Source of the DNA: Lichenostomus cassidix
Lineage: Eukaryota; Chordata; Aves; Passeriformes; Meliphagidae
Reading direction: 5' to 3'
Assembly: GCA_008360975.2 (NCBI GenBank)
Contig: CM039211.1
Coordinates: 1,382,038 to 1,446,037 of the forward strand
Length of the DNA: 64,000 nucleotides
Part shown: positions 49,961 through 63,047 of the stretch, in pieces
Layout of the letters: every line of letters starts with the position of its first letter
How positions within the stretch are numbered: the stretch's first letter is position 1
Made by a program: the position numbers and the translations under genes
Notes under the pieces: model-generated
What the model was told of the DNA's origin: nothing
The model's database searches: none
The model's input: only the letters and a program-made list of their open reading frames with translations

Positions 49961-51600
49961 TTCCTGATCACATGGTGCCTGAAGTCAATGAAGAAAATTA
50001 GGGGGGGAAAAAAACCCAACTAACCAACCAACTAACCTCCTCCCTCCCACTTCTTTGGTTTTTTTTTTTTTTTCCTTCTTTTGTAACAAGCTGGTCCAGC
50101 TTAACCCTTGGCACAAAACACGCCTAAGAGAGAGCAGCCTGTTGGGACAGGAGCCAGGAAAGCATCAGGGGAAAGGAAAAAAAAAAGCACAAAACCAGAA
50201 CATAAACACAAGATTGCTGCAGTAATTGGTGGCTCTGAAAAACATTAAGGAAATGTGAGGCTTGTATGAAACATCAGCAGACAAGAAGCAGGGTGATGTC
50301 AGACGGCCTTCCAGGATTAGAAACCCTTTAAAAGCTCCCGAGCACAGAGCTGCCTGCGAAAAACGTCGCAGCCCTTCACCGTGGAAGGAGCTGAGGAGGA
50401 TGAGTTTTGCCTAAAAAAGTAACTTAAACAGCTCCAAGTTCGCTGGTGGGAGAGAGAAAGCAAGCAGGGTGGGAAAACGCAAAACTTGTCCTCTAATTAC
50501 ATGCTGGAATAATTGTTTCTTTTCCTCTAGCAATCCTTTAAGAAGTTTAAACACCCCGAAAAAGTGAAAGCACACACAGTCTGTGCAGGCTAGGGCGGCA
50601 GATTTTTTGGCTGCAGTGTGTTCACACTGCTCCTCTGGCTTGAGAGGTTTCTGACAGCTCTGAAGTCAGTTTTCTGTGCTCCCCAAAGTTCTGCACATGG
50701 GTGTGAAGTGCTCACAGAAAGATGGAGCATGCAAATGCCTTGCTGTTTATTAAATAACTTTCTCTATTAGGGACAGAGGAAGCCATGGCCACTCTTCAAA
50801 GTGAAAGTCTCTTGAAACTAGTGCATTGTATTTTCTCTGTCTGTGGAAATAGGGTGCTAGCAAAGTTTTATCTTCCCCCCCTTTCCCCCTACCAGCTTTC
50901 TGGAGAAATGGAGAGAATTTCCAGATGATGTTTTATTTTGTGAGATGAATTAGTGACTAAAACAACTCCTCCTTGGGATAAGCTGATTTCAGAGAAAGGG
51001 TTCCTAAATGCCAGGTACTTCTTGCTGAGGGAAAGTACAAATCCCTTCTCTCTGGTTTACACTGAACTGTACTGTTTGAAGGGACTGGGATGCATATCAC
51101 TTCAGCACCCCTTGAGGGGGAAAAAAAAATCCCTTTTCAAACCAGGGAAGCCCTGAGTTTGGAAGACAGCAAGCACTTGAGGTTGTCCCTTCAGTGACTG
51201 AGACTTGTGACTGATTTCCAGTCCCAAACAATGCTTTCCTACCGAGAAGCCCCAACAGAAAACTCTGCTCCCTTCTGTTCCCGATGCATGAGGAAAAGAT
51301 AACACTTAATTTTTAATTTTTAGCAGACCAGCGCATTTTTCCTCAGCAATCTCTCATCCCTCGTTGGAAACCACATGCCATTATGGTTTAGAAACCTGTG
51401 GGGACTTGGGACAGGGAAGACAAATTTGCCACTGATGACAGAAACAATCAAAAGGTCTGCATTGCACCTTTTTTTGCCCCTCTCCCAAACAAATATGTGC
51501 CAAGGTGTCTGAGGAGAGTGCTTAAGGAACCAAATGTGCTCCACAGTGAGCGTTTTCCCAGGGATGTCTCCTTAATTGCTACAGAGGATTTGCTTAATTC
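49961..51600. other. Intergenic: no gene recognised
   Basis: Noncoding. Poly-T near 50060-50073 and a second CpG-retaining stretch at about 50300-50430 (GTCAGACGGCC, AAAACGTCGCAGCC, CACCGTGG). Nothing else was recognised. Confidence 0.5.
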
Positions 51601-51605
51601 TCTGG

Positions 51606-52195
51606 TAGTTTTATTTTCAGAAGAATTAAAGAAGGGGAAGAGAAAGAGAGAAAGGGAGGAAGATAAAAACAAAAAAAAGGGAGGGAAGGCGAGGCAAGGC
51701 AAGTGAGCGTAAAGAAGGAAGGAAACAAGAATAAACAAAAAGAGAAAAAAGTAAAAATAAACAAGACAGAAAAAGAGAAAAGAAAAAATATATAAATAGA
51801 AAAAAGAATAAACATAGAAATTAAAGGAAAAAAGACAGAAAAGAAAAACGTTGTGAAAAAAATAAGTCTGACAGAAGAAAAGCAGTGCTTTTAGGATACA
51901 AATATGAAAATATTGAGGGGTTCAGCAAGCTCAATACAAGTCAATAGAATTATAACAGAAAAAAAAAAAGATTGGAAAGAAGGGAATTGTAGTCGCAAAA
52001 CTGCTGGAGCCAAACAGAAAGAGGCTTTGAACAGAGGTAAAAAAAAAAAAAAAAAGAAAAGAAAAACACTCTCCCACACATTATTTGTTTTTCCTACTTC
52101 TGTTGGCTTCTTTCCCCAGGGGAAAACAGAAATACAATACCAGACATGATATAGTTATTAAGTTAAAAAAAAAAAAAAAAAAAAAAGAGAAAAAG
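51606..52195. repeat. A/G-rich low-complexity block with two poly-A runs
   Basis: From about 51606 to 51900 the plus strand is dominated by A and G (GAAGGGGAAGAGAAAGAGAG, then AGGGAGGGAAGGCGAGGC, then A-rich). It is followed by poly-A runs at 52039-52055 (17 A) and 52165-52186 (22 A). No retroposon body could be tied to either run. Lys/Arg-rich and Phe/Leu-rich frames here are artefacts. Confidence 0.85.
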
Positions 52196-54285
52196 CAGGA
52201 GAGTTTTCTAGCAACTCCCTTAAAAAACAAACGGTGCTAGGCAAGCCCTTCCCAAGGAAAGGCACTTTGGGATGCAGGGTGGGGAGGGGGCTGCGGGAGG
52301 GCAGGGGGAGCGAGCAGCGGGGATATCAGAGCGCTCCTCGCACTAAATGAACCATCCAAACCCTTCCTGCGACGTGAATATCATTACCACTGGAATAACA
52401 AAGGCGCAGACCAGCCCAGCGGCTTCTCCTGGAAGCGGGTGTCGCCGGAGCAGGAATTGGAATATGGGTGTCCCCAGACAGAGCCGCCGCCACAAAGGCA
52501 GCCTGCATTGTCCTCGGGCTTGTCTCTGCTCTCCTTCGGCAGGGACACTGCAGATGTTTCCAGACTGCTTGCAAAAGCAGAACAGATGTGGCTCTGTGGC
52601 TGCCCATCCTTAGAGGAGCAGTTCTTGGGAGCAGGTTCTGCCCAGGACACAGCCCTGTGGCTGTGCAGGTGGAGGGAGGTACAAAACCCTGGTGAGACAG
52701 ACCAGGAGAAGCTCCAGACACAGAGGGGAAGTCATGGCATCGAGAGATTTAGGCCAGTCTGACATGGGATGGTGTGGGGAAAGTCTCCTCCTCACAGCTC
52801 TACCTCTGGATACCATCTGGGTGTCCCATCTCCCAGGAGCTGCTGGCCCTTGGAGTTGTACTCCTTCTGTCAGTACCTCCCGAGGTGCAAGTCTGCAAAT
52901 CCACTGACTTGCAGAAAAAAGTGTGAGAAACAAAGGTACAACCAGAAGTGTACATGCAGAAATTGAGCTGGAAGCAAGAAGAAAGAGCCTACACACACGG
53001 GCACAGCTGAAGTCTTGGTGATCTGTGCAGGTCTTCCAGCTACAAACTGGGGTTCCCTGCCCTGGGCTACCTGGATGACCCTGCCTGCTTTTTCCTCAGT
53101 GTTTTCCAGAGGGGGAATTGCCCTTTGGGTGCTGCTGGTCTGGTGTTCTGCATGGTTGTGGAAGAAAAGCAGTTTCCAACCAAAACCCAGCACAAGCTGC
53201 TTTTCACCTGGCTGTAGCGTGCATGGGTCTGTTTGCTGGAAACCAGTGAAGTTTTGCTGTTTCCTGCATCTTCTGATCAGTTTTCTGCATCCAGCTGTTC
53301 TGTGTCAGCAGGCAAACCCTTAATACACTTCAAACAACCCCACAGCTCATCTGTTCCTCCATCTGCTGAAAACTGTGAGACTTTCAAATGTTGTCGTGAG
53401 AAGGTGGAAAAAACAAGCGTGGGTCAAACTGGGCAGCAGTCAGAGGCTGGTGGTGATGCTGGGGGGACAAGGATGAAGGCTGAGAAATGTATCTCCATCT
53501 AGAACTGGCTTAATGCTTGCTGAAAAGTCAATGCCAGAGGATGGCCACAGGAAGTTGTCACTGCTTAGGTCCTGCTGCAACCTCTGCAGTCCTCTCAGTG
53601 TCTGGGGCAGCTGCCAGAGAGTCAAAGAGGATCATTGCTGCCAACAAGAGATGAATTGAGCCCTCAGGAGGAAGAGTGAAATGTTGTTTGGAAGTCAGGA
53701 GTCTGCTGCCTGAAAGTCAATACACACTGTGAGCTGACGCTGGAAGAGGAACTGTGCAAGAGCTGTTCCAAGTTCAACTAACTCAAAGTCAGATATTTCA
53801 AAGAACAGCTCAGTGCTGGGCTCTGCTCCATTTGTCATCCAGGGAGAGATTTTGACACTTCCAGAGGGCAGCGTGGCCCACCCACAGTCTAAGGCAGTCT
53901 GAGAGCCACATCCCTTTCTGCAGGCTGGAGAGCCTGGGTAAGGTGGGATGCTTCCACGTTTTGCTGTTCCCTCAAAACCCTGCACAAGGGGATCTACTCT
54001 GACACTGAGTGCCTCCAAAAGATCTTAACATTTTGCAACATTTTGCAGTCAACAAGACCTTTTAGGCTATTTTTCTGTTGTTTTTGTTATCGTTATTTCT
54101 GCTCAGAGAGCAGTTCGAGGGCCTGGAAGTGATAACTGCTGAAAGGCTGCAGAAGACTGTTCCTACAAACTAAGAGTGGCACAAAATTAAACAGCTTTTG
54201 ATGCTATCTGATAGACTGCCAACAGCCATGCATATTATAAGCAGGCCATCCAATTAAAATGAAAAGTGAATCCCTTAATGTGGTT

Positions 54286-54312
54286 ACACACACACACACA
54301 TATATATACACA
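54286..54312. repeat. (CA)n/(TA)n dinucleotide repeat
   Basis: About seven CA units followed by ATATATATA and CACATAT. A short compound dinucleotide microsatellite. Confidence 0.85.
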
Positions 54313-55479
54313 TATCAACCCATCAATTATGCAGCCAGATGACCATTTTTGTGCTGTTACATTAGCTGAGGTTTTGACTTATTTTTATCTGTGCTACCCC
54401 TCTTTTGTTATCATTGCAATAAATATAATAATTAAAGTTGAAGGGGGTAGTTAATTTCTTGCACCACAATATTACCCTATAGAGGAGGCACCTTGTGACA
54501 AGGTGAGGCTTCTGCTGCCACTTTCATGGAGAGCTCCACTGTTTGCCACACCTGTACTCCAGAGGAAACATTGCTGATCTGATTTTGCGTTCAGGGATGT
54601 AGGAATAGACTGACTGTCTGTCCCACTAGCAGGAATGCTGCCCTCATCCTTCCCTGCACAGCTCCGTGTGCCAGGCTGCTATGGAAATGTCACTCTTACA
54701 GTCACATGAAATAGCCTGGTGGCTTTGGGGTAATATTTTACATGGATTTCTTACTTTTCACATTTCTCACTGCGTGGTGATGGCTTTATGTAGTAACAGA
54801 TGTGAGTTAACACTCAAATATCTGTGTTTGAAGGGCCTAGGGAATTTTTCTGCCCTTAAACCAACACCAATGCCACCATGATGTCCCAAACAACCCTCAG
54901 TGGTCACCCTCCTCTTGATTTCAGCTGGCTTTGGTTCATTTCGAAGTGCCAGACTTTTCCATGATGGAAGAGACTCAATTTTTGGTCCTTGTTTTGTCAT
55001 ACCCCCCTACTAAATTTATCTCTGGAAGTGACCTCAGAATTTTGAACGGCGTTCTCCCTGGCTTTCTAAACAATGTCTTGATTTCGCTAGAGGAAAAGGG
55101 AAAGAGGCTCTTTAAACCAGCAGAACACCCTTTTGTTATATCTCAGATAAATCTGAACTAACCATAAGTCAGCCCATCCGGTCACACCGGCGTCATTGTC
55201 TCCAGTGCTGATTAATGGGTCAGGGCTAACTTTAAACTGGCACTTCCTCGTTTGCTGTCCAAACCCCGTTCCAAATGGTTCCTAAATTGCAGTTTCACCC
55301 TGGCCCACTCAGGGGGAGGCTGTTTTGGGAGGGGACAGCTGGCTGCAGGCCTGTTGTGTCCCATGAGGAGCTCAAGAGCTGGCCTGAAGCTCCCTCTGAG
55401 CACCTGAAAGAGCTTCCACGGCACTGCCAACGGCGTGGTACCGGGCAGGACTCGAAAGAATGAGGGGAAAAAAACCCAA

Positions 55480-55640
55480 AAAAATCTCAGTGGATGTCAT
55501 AACGACCCGGGTTTGTTTATGTTACGTAGGGGGCTGAATCATATCTCAGCCTTTCATCACCCAGCCCTGGAACAGTAGTACTTTAATAACGTCTAATGAC
55601 AAAAATATGGAAAAAATTAGAAGCCAGAGCAAATTAGGAG
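55480..55640. promoter_or_regulatory. Candidate conserved noncoding element
   Basis: AT-rich, repeat-free DNA with retained CpG and recognisable factor-type words: CATAACGACCCGGG, TTTGTTTATGTTACGTAGG (forkhead-like plus bZIP-like), TTTAATAACGTCTAATGAC. A good visual candidate for a deeply conserved enhancer; inference only. Confidence 0.28.
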
Positions 55641-56353
55641 GGTTTTTTTTCTTTTTTTTCTGATGCAGTTTAAGTTCCCTAAATGCCAGTCATTGTTTAT
55701 TTTCATCCAAACCTCCCCTTTCTTATTTAACAGCTCAGATTCTTGTTTCTCTTTATAGTTTGTAGTTTGGAAGGCTGCTTTTATTTATTTATTTTTTTTA
55801 ATTTATAAAAGGTATTTAATTTTTTCCAATTGCTGCATATTTTTGGCAGGTAAGCCTGGAGAAGTTCTTTCCAGTATACCTGATGCTTTATTAAAACCAG
55901 GGCTGTAACAAGGCCATTCAATGTGCTCTTTTCTCTGCTTTTTGAAGACAGTGTGGCTCTCAGACCTCCCACCTAGACTCCAGCTCACTGGGGACATGTG
56001 AGATCAAGAGCTTTAGAAACAAAATTGATTGTTGAATACTTGCGGGATGTGGCATTGCAAAGTTCTGTCTTGGCTCTGGAGAAGCAGAATTTTGTTTCCA
56101 TGGGTTTTGTTTCCTTCCAGGCTGGCTCCTCCTTATGCCCACAGATCTGGATCTTTCAAAGGCAGTTCTGGCTGATGTTCTGGGGGATGTGGATTCCTAG
56201 GAGGGAACACCTTGCTGCAATGGGACTCATGGAGCAGCAGGATGTGGATAATGACCATTTTTTAAGTGTCATTGTGGCAGGATTAGCTCTCTGTGCCATT
56301 CCTGCAGATGTTTATCTGACCTGCTCCTGATGCCTTCCACAGGTGGACATTCC

Positions 56354-56391
56354 TGATGATCTTTTGCACTGTGTGAGTGCAAAGATCATCA
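56354..56391. repeat. Hairpin: 16-bp stem with one bulged T and a 5-base loop
   Basis: TGATGATCTTTTGCACT (56354-56370), loop GTGTG, then AGTGCAAAGATCATCA (56376-56391). All positions pair except one extra T. It lies only about 16 bases left of a CR1-like fragment. No clear target-site duplication. Confidence 0.75.
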
Positions 56392-56406
56392 CACTGTGAC
56401 TCACTA

Positions 56407-56485
56407 AAATCACAGAATTAGCTGGGTTGGAAAAGACCTCTGACATCATCCAACCTATAAATTTAAAATTTAAACCATGGATTCC
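56407..56485 (-). mobile_element. CR1-like LINE 3'-end remnant
   Basis: The plus strand reads AAAATCACAGAATTAGCTGG, then GTTGGAAAAGACCTCTGACATCATCCAACC, the reverse complement of the 3' end of a CR1 subfamily (GGTTGGAAAAGACCTCTAAGATCATC type). AAACCATGGATTCCTA may continue it. Short and diverged. Confidence 0.7.
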
Positions 56486-59400
56486 TAGACAGCCTGCCAC
56501 AGACATGGAGAACATGTTACTAGCTCTATTAATTTCTTCAGGAATGCTTGCTGTCCTGCCCTCTCTGGAGTGGACATGCTGTCCACTCTGCAGCAGTGTC
56601 CCCTGTCTCCCCTGACATGGCTTTGTCCTGGGTTTCTCTTGAAAGAAACCTGAGCAAGGGGTGTGGAAGGAGAACTTCCCAAGAGATCCATGGGCACTCA
56701 AGTGGTCCAGCCCTAAAAGTGTTCCCACTCCATGAAAATCAGCTGGACACAAAGTGCCCTGAGGTGTCCGTGATGGTTGAACCATCATGCAGAATGTGAC
56801 CTTGAGAAATCACAAGGGCTATAATCTTACTGGAGAGTTGGCCTTTGTGCTTCCCAGCCAGAGATGAAAACACTGTTGCTCTGCCAGTCTTGAAATGCTG
56901 GTGAGGTTGTCTTACAAATGACATGCAAATAGAGTATAAATATGAAGTTTTATTTGTTTGTCTAGAGCCCTGGGCCATGTTTTCAGGCTTTTCTCTGCAG
57001 CTCTGAGAGAAAGAGAATAATTTTATATTGAAATTAAAAAAAAAAGCCAACAACCAAAATAACCCAACCAAGAAACCTTTGATATTGTTTTGTAACTGCT
57101 AGCCGACATGAATTGGAACTTTAAACAAAATATCAGCTATTATGAAGCTTGTGATAAAAAACTGCAAGAGCTGGCAGCTCCACACTAGAGCCTATTTCCA
57201 GCACTGACAAGGAGCAGATTTCACAACGCCAAGGAAAGAAGAGGCTGCTCAATGGCCAGGGGGCAGAGTCTGTAAATACTGCAGGATGCTGAGGGGCTGA
57301 GGAGAGAAAACCCTCCCAGCTTCTCCTCCCAAAGGCAGCAGGTGCCAGGATTCCACCCTGAGACAACTCATGGTTGTCTTGGCTCCAAACAAATGCCCCA
57401 GCTGCTGAACCAAACCAAATCAGGGCTGGATAAATTCTGTATCACCATCTCTCACAGAGCTACCTGCTCATCCACCCTGTCCAGCACAGGCACCTCCCAA
57501 ATATCTGGAGAAACAGCAGATTAACTCCCCATCACTCTGGATTTCAGAAGGGACAACCCCAGCGTGTAGGAGGGAAGAAAAACTAGTTGAAAAGGAGAAA
57601 GGCTCCCCACTTTGGGCAATGGAAATGAAACTTGTGACTGGTTTTCTGCAAGGCCCATCTGTGCCTCTTGCACAACCTGCTGCTGTGGGCAGATAACTGA
57701 CTGACCACAGCTCGACAGCACGTGGGACAGGGTGAGCCCAGTCCTTGGGAGCTAGGGATGGTGTTCAGTCAATAAAAACATTGGTATTTTCTCATTTGCA
57801 GCAGCCAGCCAGGCACAGCTGGTGACAGCAGGACAAGGCAGAGGCTACAGCAGCTTGTAATAATGCAAAAGGGTTGTTACCAGCCAGTTATAGCAAGGTA
57901 CAGGCAAACACAGGTATTATCACATCACTCGTGATGTGATAAGGAAGTGTCCTTGGCCATAGTGTTTCAATAAATGCTCTGTGAGCAACTGTTGTTAAAA
58001 ACTTCAGAAATTCCTTGTGTAAAAGGAAAAGGCTCCTGCAGTTTTTATGTACTACATGTGTATGCCTGTGCAGGTGTACCCATTGTTCCATTTTTCCCTG
58101 ACTCTTTTTCCTCCCCCGGCGCTGGGCTTTGTAGTCTTCATCAGTGAGAACAAGCTCACCAGGTGCATAAACTTCTGCTGAGGATGCAGGCACAGGTTCT
58201 TAAAAAATAGGAACAATTTATCTCTCTAGTCCCCTGTGAACTCTGAGACCTCAGCTCTTATACCTGACTCTGAGTGCAGTCTGCACAGAAATATCTTTCC
58301 AGGCCTTTAACTGCTGTGGATGAGCTGCCTCAGCTGAACTCACCCTATTTATTTTGCACCTGAATGGCTTAACCATGTCTTGTCAGGATTTTCCAGAAAA
58401 TAAAAAAAGGTGGATTGAACAACAATCTAATAGGCACTCCTTCTCCAGGCCGTGGATGGTATTCTCCCAGTCTGGAGGAGTTCTCTTCCATAAAAATAGC
58501 ATGCTTGCATTTTCAGCACTGAAATTCTATCTTGGGAATAGCCAGAGCCTGTGAAGGGCTGGATATTCAGCCAAGGAGAGTTGATAGGTTCACATATAGC
58601 AGAGACTCATCACTGTGTGTCTTGTAATAAAAACTCATATTTCTTGTCATAAAAAACTCCATTCCCTGGCAGGATTTGTTCATCTCAGTGCTCCATCATC
58701 CCAGCAACCTTCTCAGCTTCACCCCTCACCAGACAGACCTTGGTATCAGTCAACACAATTTTCCTGACTCTTTAAACATTTCTGTTGTGTATACCTTTAT
58801 ACCTTTGTGGGGCAGTGCGAGGTTAATAGAAAATAAAACAGGAAGAAAAAAAAAAGAAAACAAAATAATAATTCCCATTAAGTTTGCAAGATTAACCTTG
58901 ATATTTAGCATTTTAAGTCAGGCAAAATTTGGAATGCTTGTGTAGCAGGTATCACATTCTGTTTAGCTTCTGATTAAGTTCCAGGTTGGGTAATTGAATT
59001 CTGTTGCTCAAAATTCTTCTTCAGTTTCAATTAGATGCAATCATTAAATTTTCACTTCCTTTTCTGAACTGTTGGGTAATATTAGTGTGCATTGTTCAAA
59101 CTGTTGCTCTCATCATCACTGAGATGCTTGCTGTGTCCTGGCAGATGATGAAATATGATGCTTGCACATGACTTGTATATAACTTTGCTGGATCTGTGGA
59201 GTGTTTTAAGATGGTTGCATTGCATTTTTGGCAAAAATTCCATACAAATAATTATTATCAGGATGGTACTCTGCAGCAGTCAAGGTCAATATGTGCTCAA
59301 AAAAATTTAAAAAACTGAAAATTGAGTTTAGAATGCAGCCTATGCAAAAATCCCACTAGCTTACATTACTGAAAATCTTGGCATATTTATTTGGTTTGGG

Positions 59401-62400
59401 AGATAAAACTGTATTTCATGCTCTCCCACAGAAAAATTATTCTTGGATTGAGATGGATGATCTTAAGCCCATTCACTGCTTTAAAGGACATGGCAGTTCC
59501 TCTTTTTATACCTTGAGGGTTGGGGGTTCTTTGTTGTTCTGAAGGATGGGCCAAGTTTATAGTGAAGAAGATTTAGTTCCCAGTGTAGCAGCATGAATGA
59601 TGGGGCTCTTCCTAAAGGAAAGCAGGTCTTTAAATTCAAGTACTAGTAACTTTGGGCCCTCAGGAAGTTAAGTAGAAATGGAAGATAACCAAGGAGAACT
59701 GAAAATTACACTGCAAATTAGTGTTAAAAAAAAAAAAAAAGCCTTACTTTACAGGATCCTGTAGCACAAGGTTTGTTATTTCTTTTCCCCAGTGTGACAA
59801 TTTTCCCCTGCACTGTCACCAATGCCTGGTGACTTATTGACAGGCACTCATTTACTTTTCAGACTGGTGTAGGGAATTTTATTTTCCATTCTGCTGACAT
59901 ATCCCCATCTCCAAATTTGCTTGAGATAATCAGCAGTAAATTAACCAAATTTTCAACTTGTTTATAGATTTCTTCATTGAAGATCTTTGATGAGTTGATC
60001 TGTAAACCACTCACTGTGGCCTTCTGTGATTTCAGTGATGTGACACAGGGTTGCAAGACTTGTTTTTTTTGATGGCTTGCAGGGACAGCAACAAAAATCT
60101 CTGTGCCAATGGATCTTACATGTCAAAGCTGCAGTGTTTTCCCCAGTCATTTCAGCCATACTGCACACTGTAGTTCCATTTAAAGATGGCTGGATAAGGG
60201 CTAACACACAATCAACAGATGTCATTAACATTAACTGGGTGTTGAATAGATCATCTTTCAATGGGAATTCACCTCTCCATTCAGATGACTGCTGTATTTT
60301 TCCTGTTTGCTCACTTTGACCAGAGTGCTGGAGCTGTGCTGATTGTTTCCGTAACAGCCTCCAGCAGCATCCTCAGCCTCAGCTGTGAACTTGACCTGAA
60401 ACATTTAGGTAGGGATATCTCTGAATTCCTTCTGGAAACTGCCACAACCCTTTCTGATGGACACTCAGGTCTCAAAAGGTGCTGAGGGGTGCTCATCCTC
60501 CTGCAGTAGCACCCTGAGGGGGAATCCTTCACTGAGGGGCAGAAAAATCTCTTACACCATGGAATGAGTGCTTTCCTGATGAGAGCAGAGCACAGCCCTT
60601 CGCTGTGAATGCAGCTGTACAAACACACCTCTCCCCCACTGCCTCTTGGGGACAGAGGGGCTTGTCCAAAACACTGATGGGCTGGTGGCAAAGCAAGAAC
60701 CAGACCAGCTCGGTCCTTTCTTCTGCCCCAGCTATTCACAGGCACACCTGCAGCTCTTAAACTTAGATTTTCCCTTTGAGTTTATTTCTGGGCCAAGTTC
60801 TGAATAGGGAAGAGCCAAATACATAATATAAGGTAAATAACCCGGAGGTAAAATACGTGTTGCACAAATAATAGACAACATGCACTTCCTGACATTTGCA
60901 TCACCGTCACCTCTTACAAAACATGCAAATGGTCTGGCAAGGGGGTGAGTTCTCTGTGTATGAATGGAAAACAAACAACAGATGAAAGGGGAAGAGAGGC
61001 AAACAGGCTGATGAGATGATGCTCTTGCCTGACAAACCTCTCGTGAGTGAATGGTACTGTCTGCCAAAGAACTAAACCTTCTGTGAGGAGCACAGTGACT
61101 CACCAGCTCTGAAAGAAGAGAGGGACTGACAGACAAGAAAGGAAAAGGGATTTTCGGATGGGTGAGGAGACCATCTATCAGCTCCATTTATCAGGGCTCT
61201 TTCAAACCTGGTAGAGGAGCCAGCTTTTGCTTTGTCCATGATGCAACTTTGGCACAGTCTGCCCTCTTCTCTTTTCCTCCTGTCATGTGCTGGGATAACA
61301 GCATAACCAGACTGCCTCCAGGCACTGTCAAACATTAACTCTTGCCCTTCTGCTCTTCCCTTCTGTCCCGCCGTTTTCCCAAGCCTTGGCTGACAGAGAG
61401 GGCACACTTAGTATGGCAGCAGTCATGGGAGGCAGGGAAGGATCAGCACGGCAGCCTTGAGGTTTAAATCTCACAAGGAACTGTTTCTTCTCTGCAGAAA
61501 TCCCTGGCATTCTTCGTGTTAGGCTCCAGAACTTGAAAGCAACTCTGGTCTTCACTCCCAAACCTCCACTACCCATCCCGCTGCCTCTGGAAAAGCAGCA
61601 ACCAAACATATGGATGCGCAATGATTTTATTTTTTTCCTCTCTCGTCATTTTGGTGATTCACCTCCTGACCTGGTCAGAGCAGGAAGAGGAAAGCTGTGA
61701 TTCATTGAAAGGAGTTGTCCATGCCCCAGTGGGGAGCCATAGATGTATCACCAGCCCTCTCCTATGGCCGTATTTTTAACCTTTTTTCATTTTTATTTGT
61801 TTCATTTTCGTCTTCCCATTCATCAAAGGATGCTGCAATCCCCTTACCCAGGCACTAAATTAGCCATCTGTCTTATAAAGTCACTTTGAGGTCTTTGAAG
61901 CTTCTTTCAGCCTCAAACCTGAGCTTATAAAGCTCAACACTAAGGGTTTGGAGTGTTTGGGAGAGAGGAGAGGAAGAAGCCCCAAAGATCTCCCTGCTGT
62001 GTGTGGGAGAAGAGGAAACTTGTTGGAGAATGTGGAGTATTTGGCAGATCTTTGGGTAATAAGTCCACAAAGCATCTCTTCAGCAAAGTGAATTCATTCA
62101 TCCTGGTAGAAGGTTTTTTATTAAACCCTCTTTGAACAATTTGGTGGGTTTTTGCCATCAGAGGATGCAGCTTGCTTTCTTAGGCAGCAGGCTGCAACTA
62201 GTTCTATATATCCGTCTTCAGCCACATTCCTCTGACAGATCCTTTTCAGTATTTCCCCAGTTCACAATCCTGTTTGCATATGAACATCATCCCATGGAGG
62301 TTATACACATGGATAAAGCTCCCATCCTAATACTTACCTTGGCACCAAACTCTTGTTGCTGCCAGACTAAGAGGCTTAGACACTTCTCAGTGCCTTGGCT

Positions 62401-63047
62401 GGAACTTCACAGCTGTGGAAAGGCAAAAAATGGACCCAACTTTCCTGAGGCCAGGTCTCTCTTCACCTTCTTACACTGTTTATCTGGTCCACAGAAGCAA
62501 CAAAAAATGATATCTGGAGTTTCCAGCTCTGTTTCCAGCATCTGGCAGGATGCAGCACAGATGAACCACAAGGTCCTGACCTGAGCTGTCTGTGTTTCCA
62601 CAGGCATGGACAAAAGCTCTCTCCCATTCCTGGGGACTGTGCACCAGCCAAGCTCTGCAAAAGGCCCTCAGACTCCAAATCAAGCAGGCAGTGGGCAGCA
62701 ACCAGGGGAAAAAGGGCAGACTTTACAGTTCTCTCAAGGAATTGCTCCTCCATGCAAGCTGAGGTGGATGAAGAGTTTCTGCATTAAGTTGTTAAGGCTA
62801 GTCCTGGGCATTTGGCTCACAGGGCCTTTATTTGTAAGCTTTGCCTTCCTGCATTTGGTTTGCTTCTTTTGGCAAAGTCACAGGGCAACTGAGTAGTGCT
62901 TAATTCGTGCTTTTCAGTATTTAATTCTGCTCTGCCACATGGTAGCTCTGTCTGACAGACTGCTCCCTGCTGTGCTCAGGAATCTAGAGGAGTTAAGGAG
63001 AAGTCACTGAATTCAGTGTGCTGCAGTAATGCAGTTCTCCTGAAGCT
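56486..63047. other. Intergenic: no gene recognised
   Basis: Noncoding. It holds a palindrome at 57917-57942, poly-A tracts near 57036, 58848 and 59724, and AT-rich conserved-looking stretches at about 58880-59060 and 61760-61870. A minus frame of about 95 codons (59974-60261), with a neighbouring frame continuing it, has a protein-like look but no recognised family. Confidence 0.5.
57917..57942. promoter_or_regulatory. 26-bp palindrome pairing two GATA-type sites
   Basis: TTATCACATCAC, spacer TC, then GTGATGTGATAA: perfect 12-bp arms. Each arm carries one TGATAA/TTATCA GATA-factor core, so two sites face each other in inverted orientation. It could be a dimeric factor site, a cruciform-prone element or chance. 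Confidence 0.45.

Larger units (their letters stand above)
52196..56353. other. Intergenic: no gene recognised
   Basis: Noncoding. A short (CA)n/(TA)n tract at about 54286-54312 and a tandem ACATTTTGCA pair at about 54029-54048. CpG-retaining, conserved-looking stretches lie at about 55160-55260 and 55480-55640. Short frames on both strands are without recognisable domains. Confidence 0.55.
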
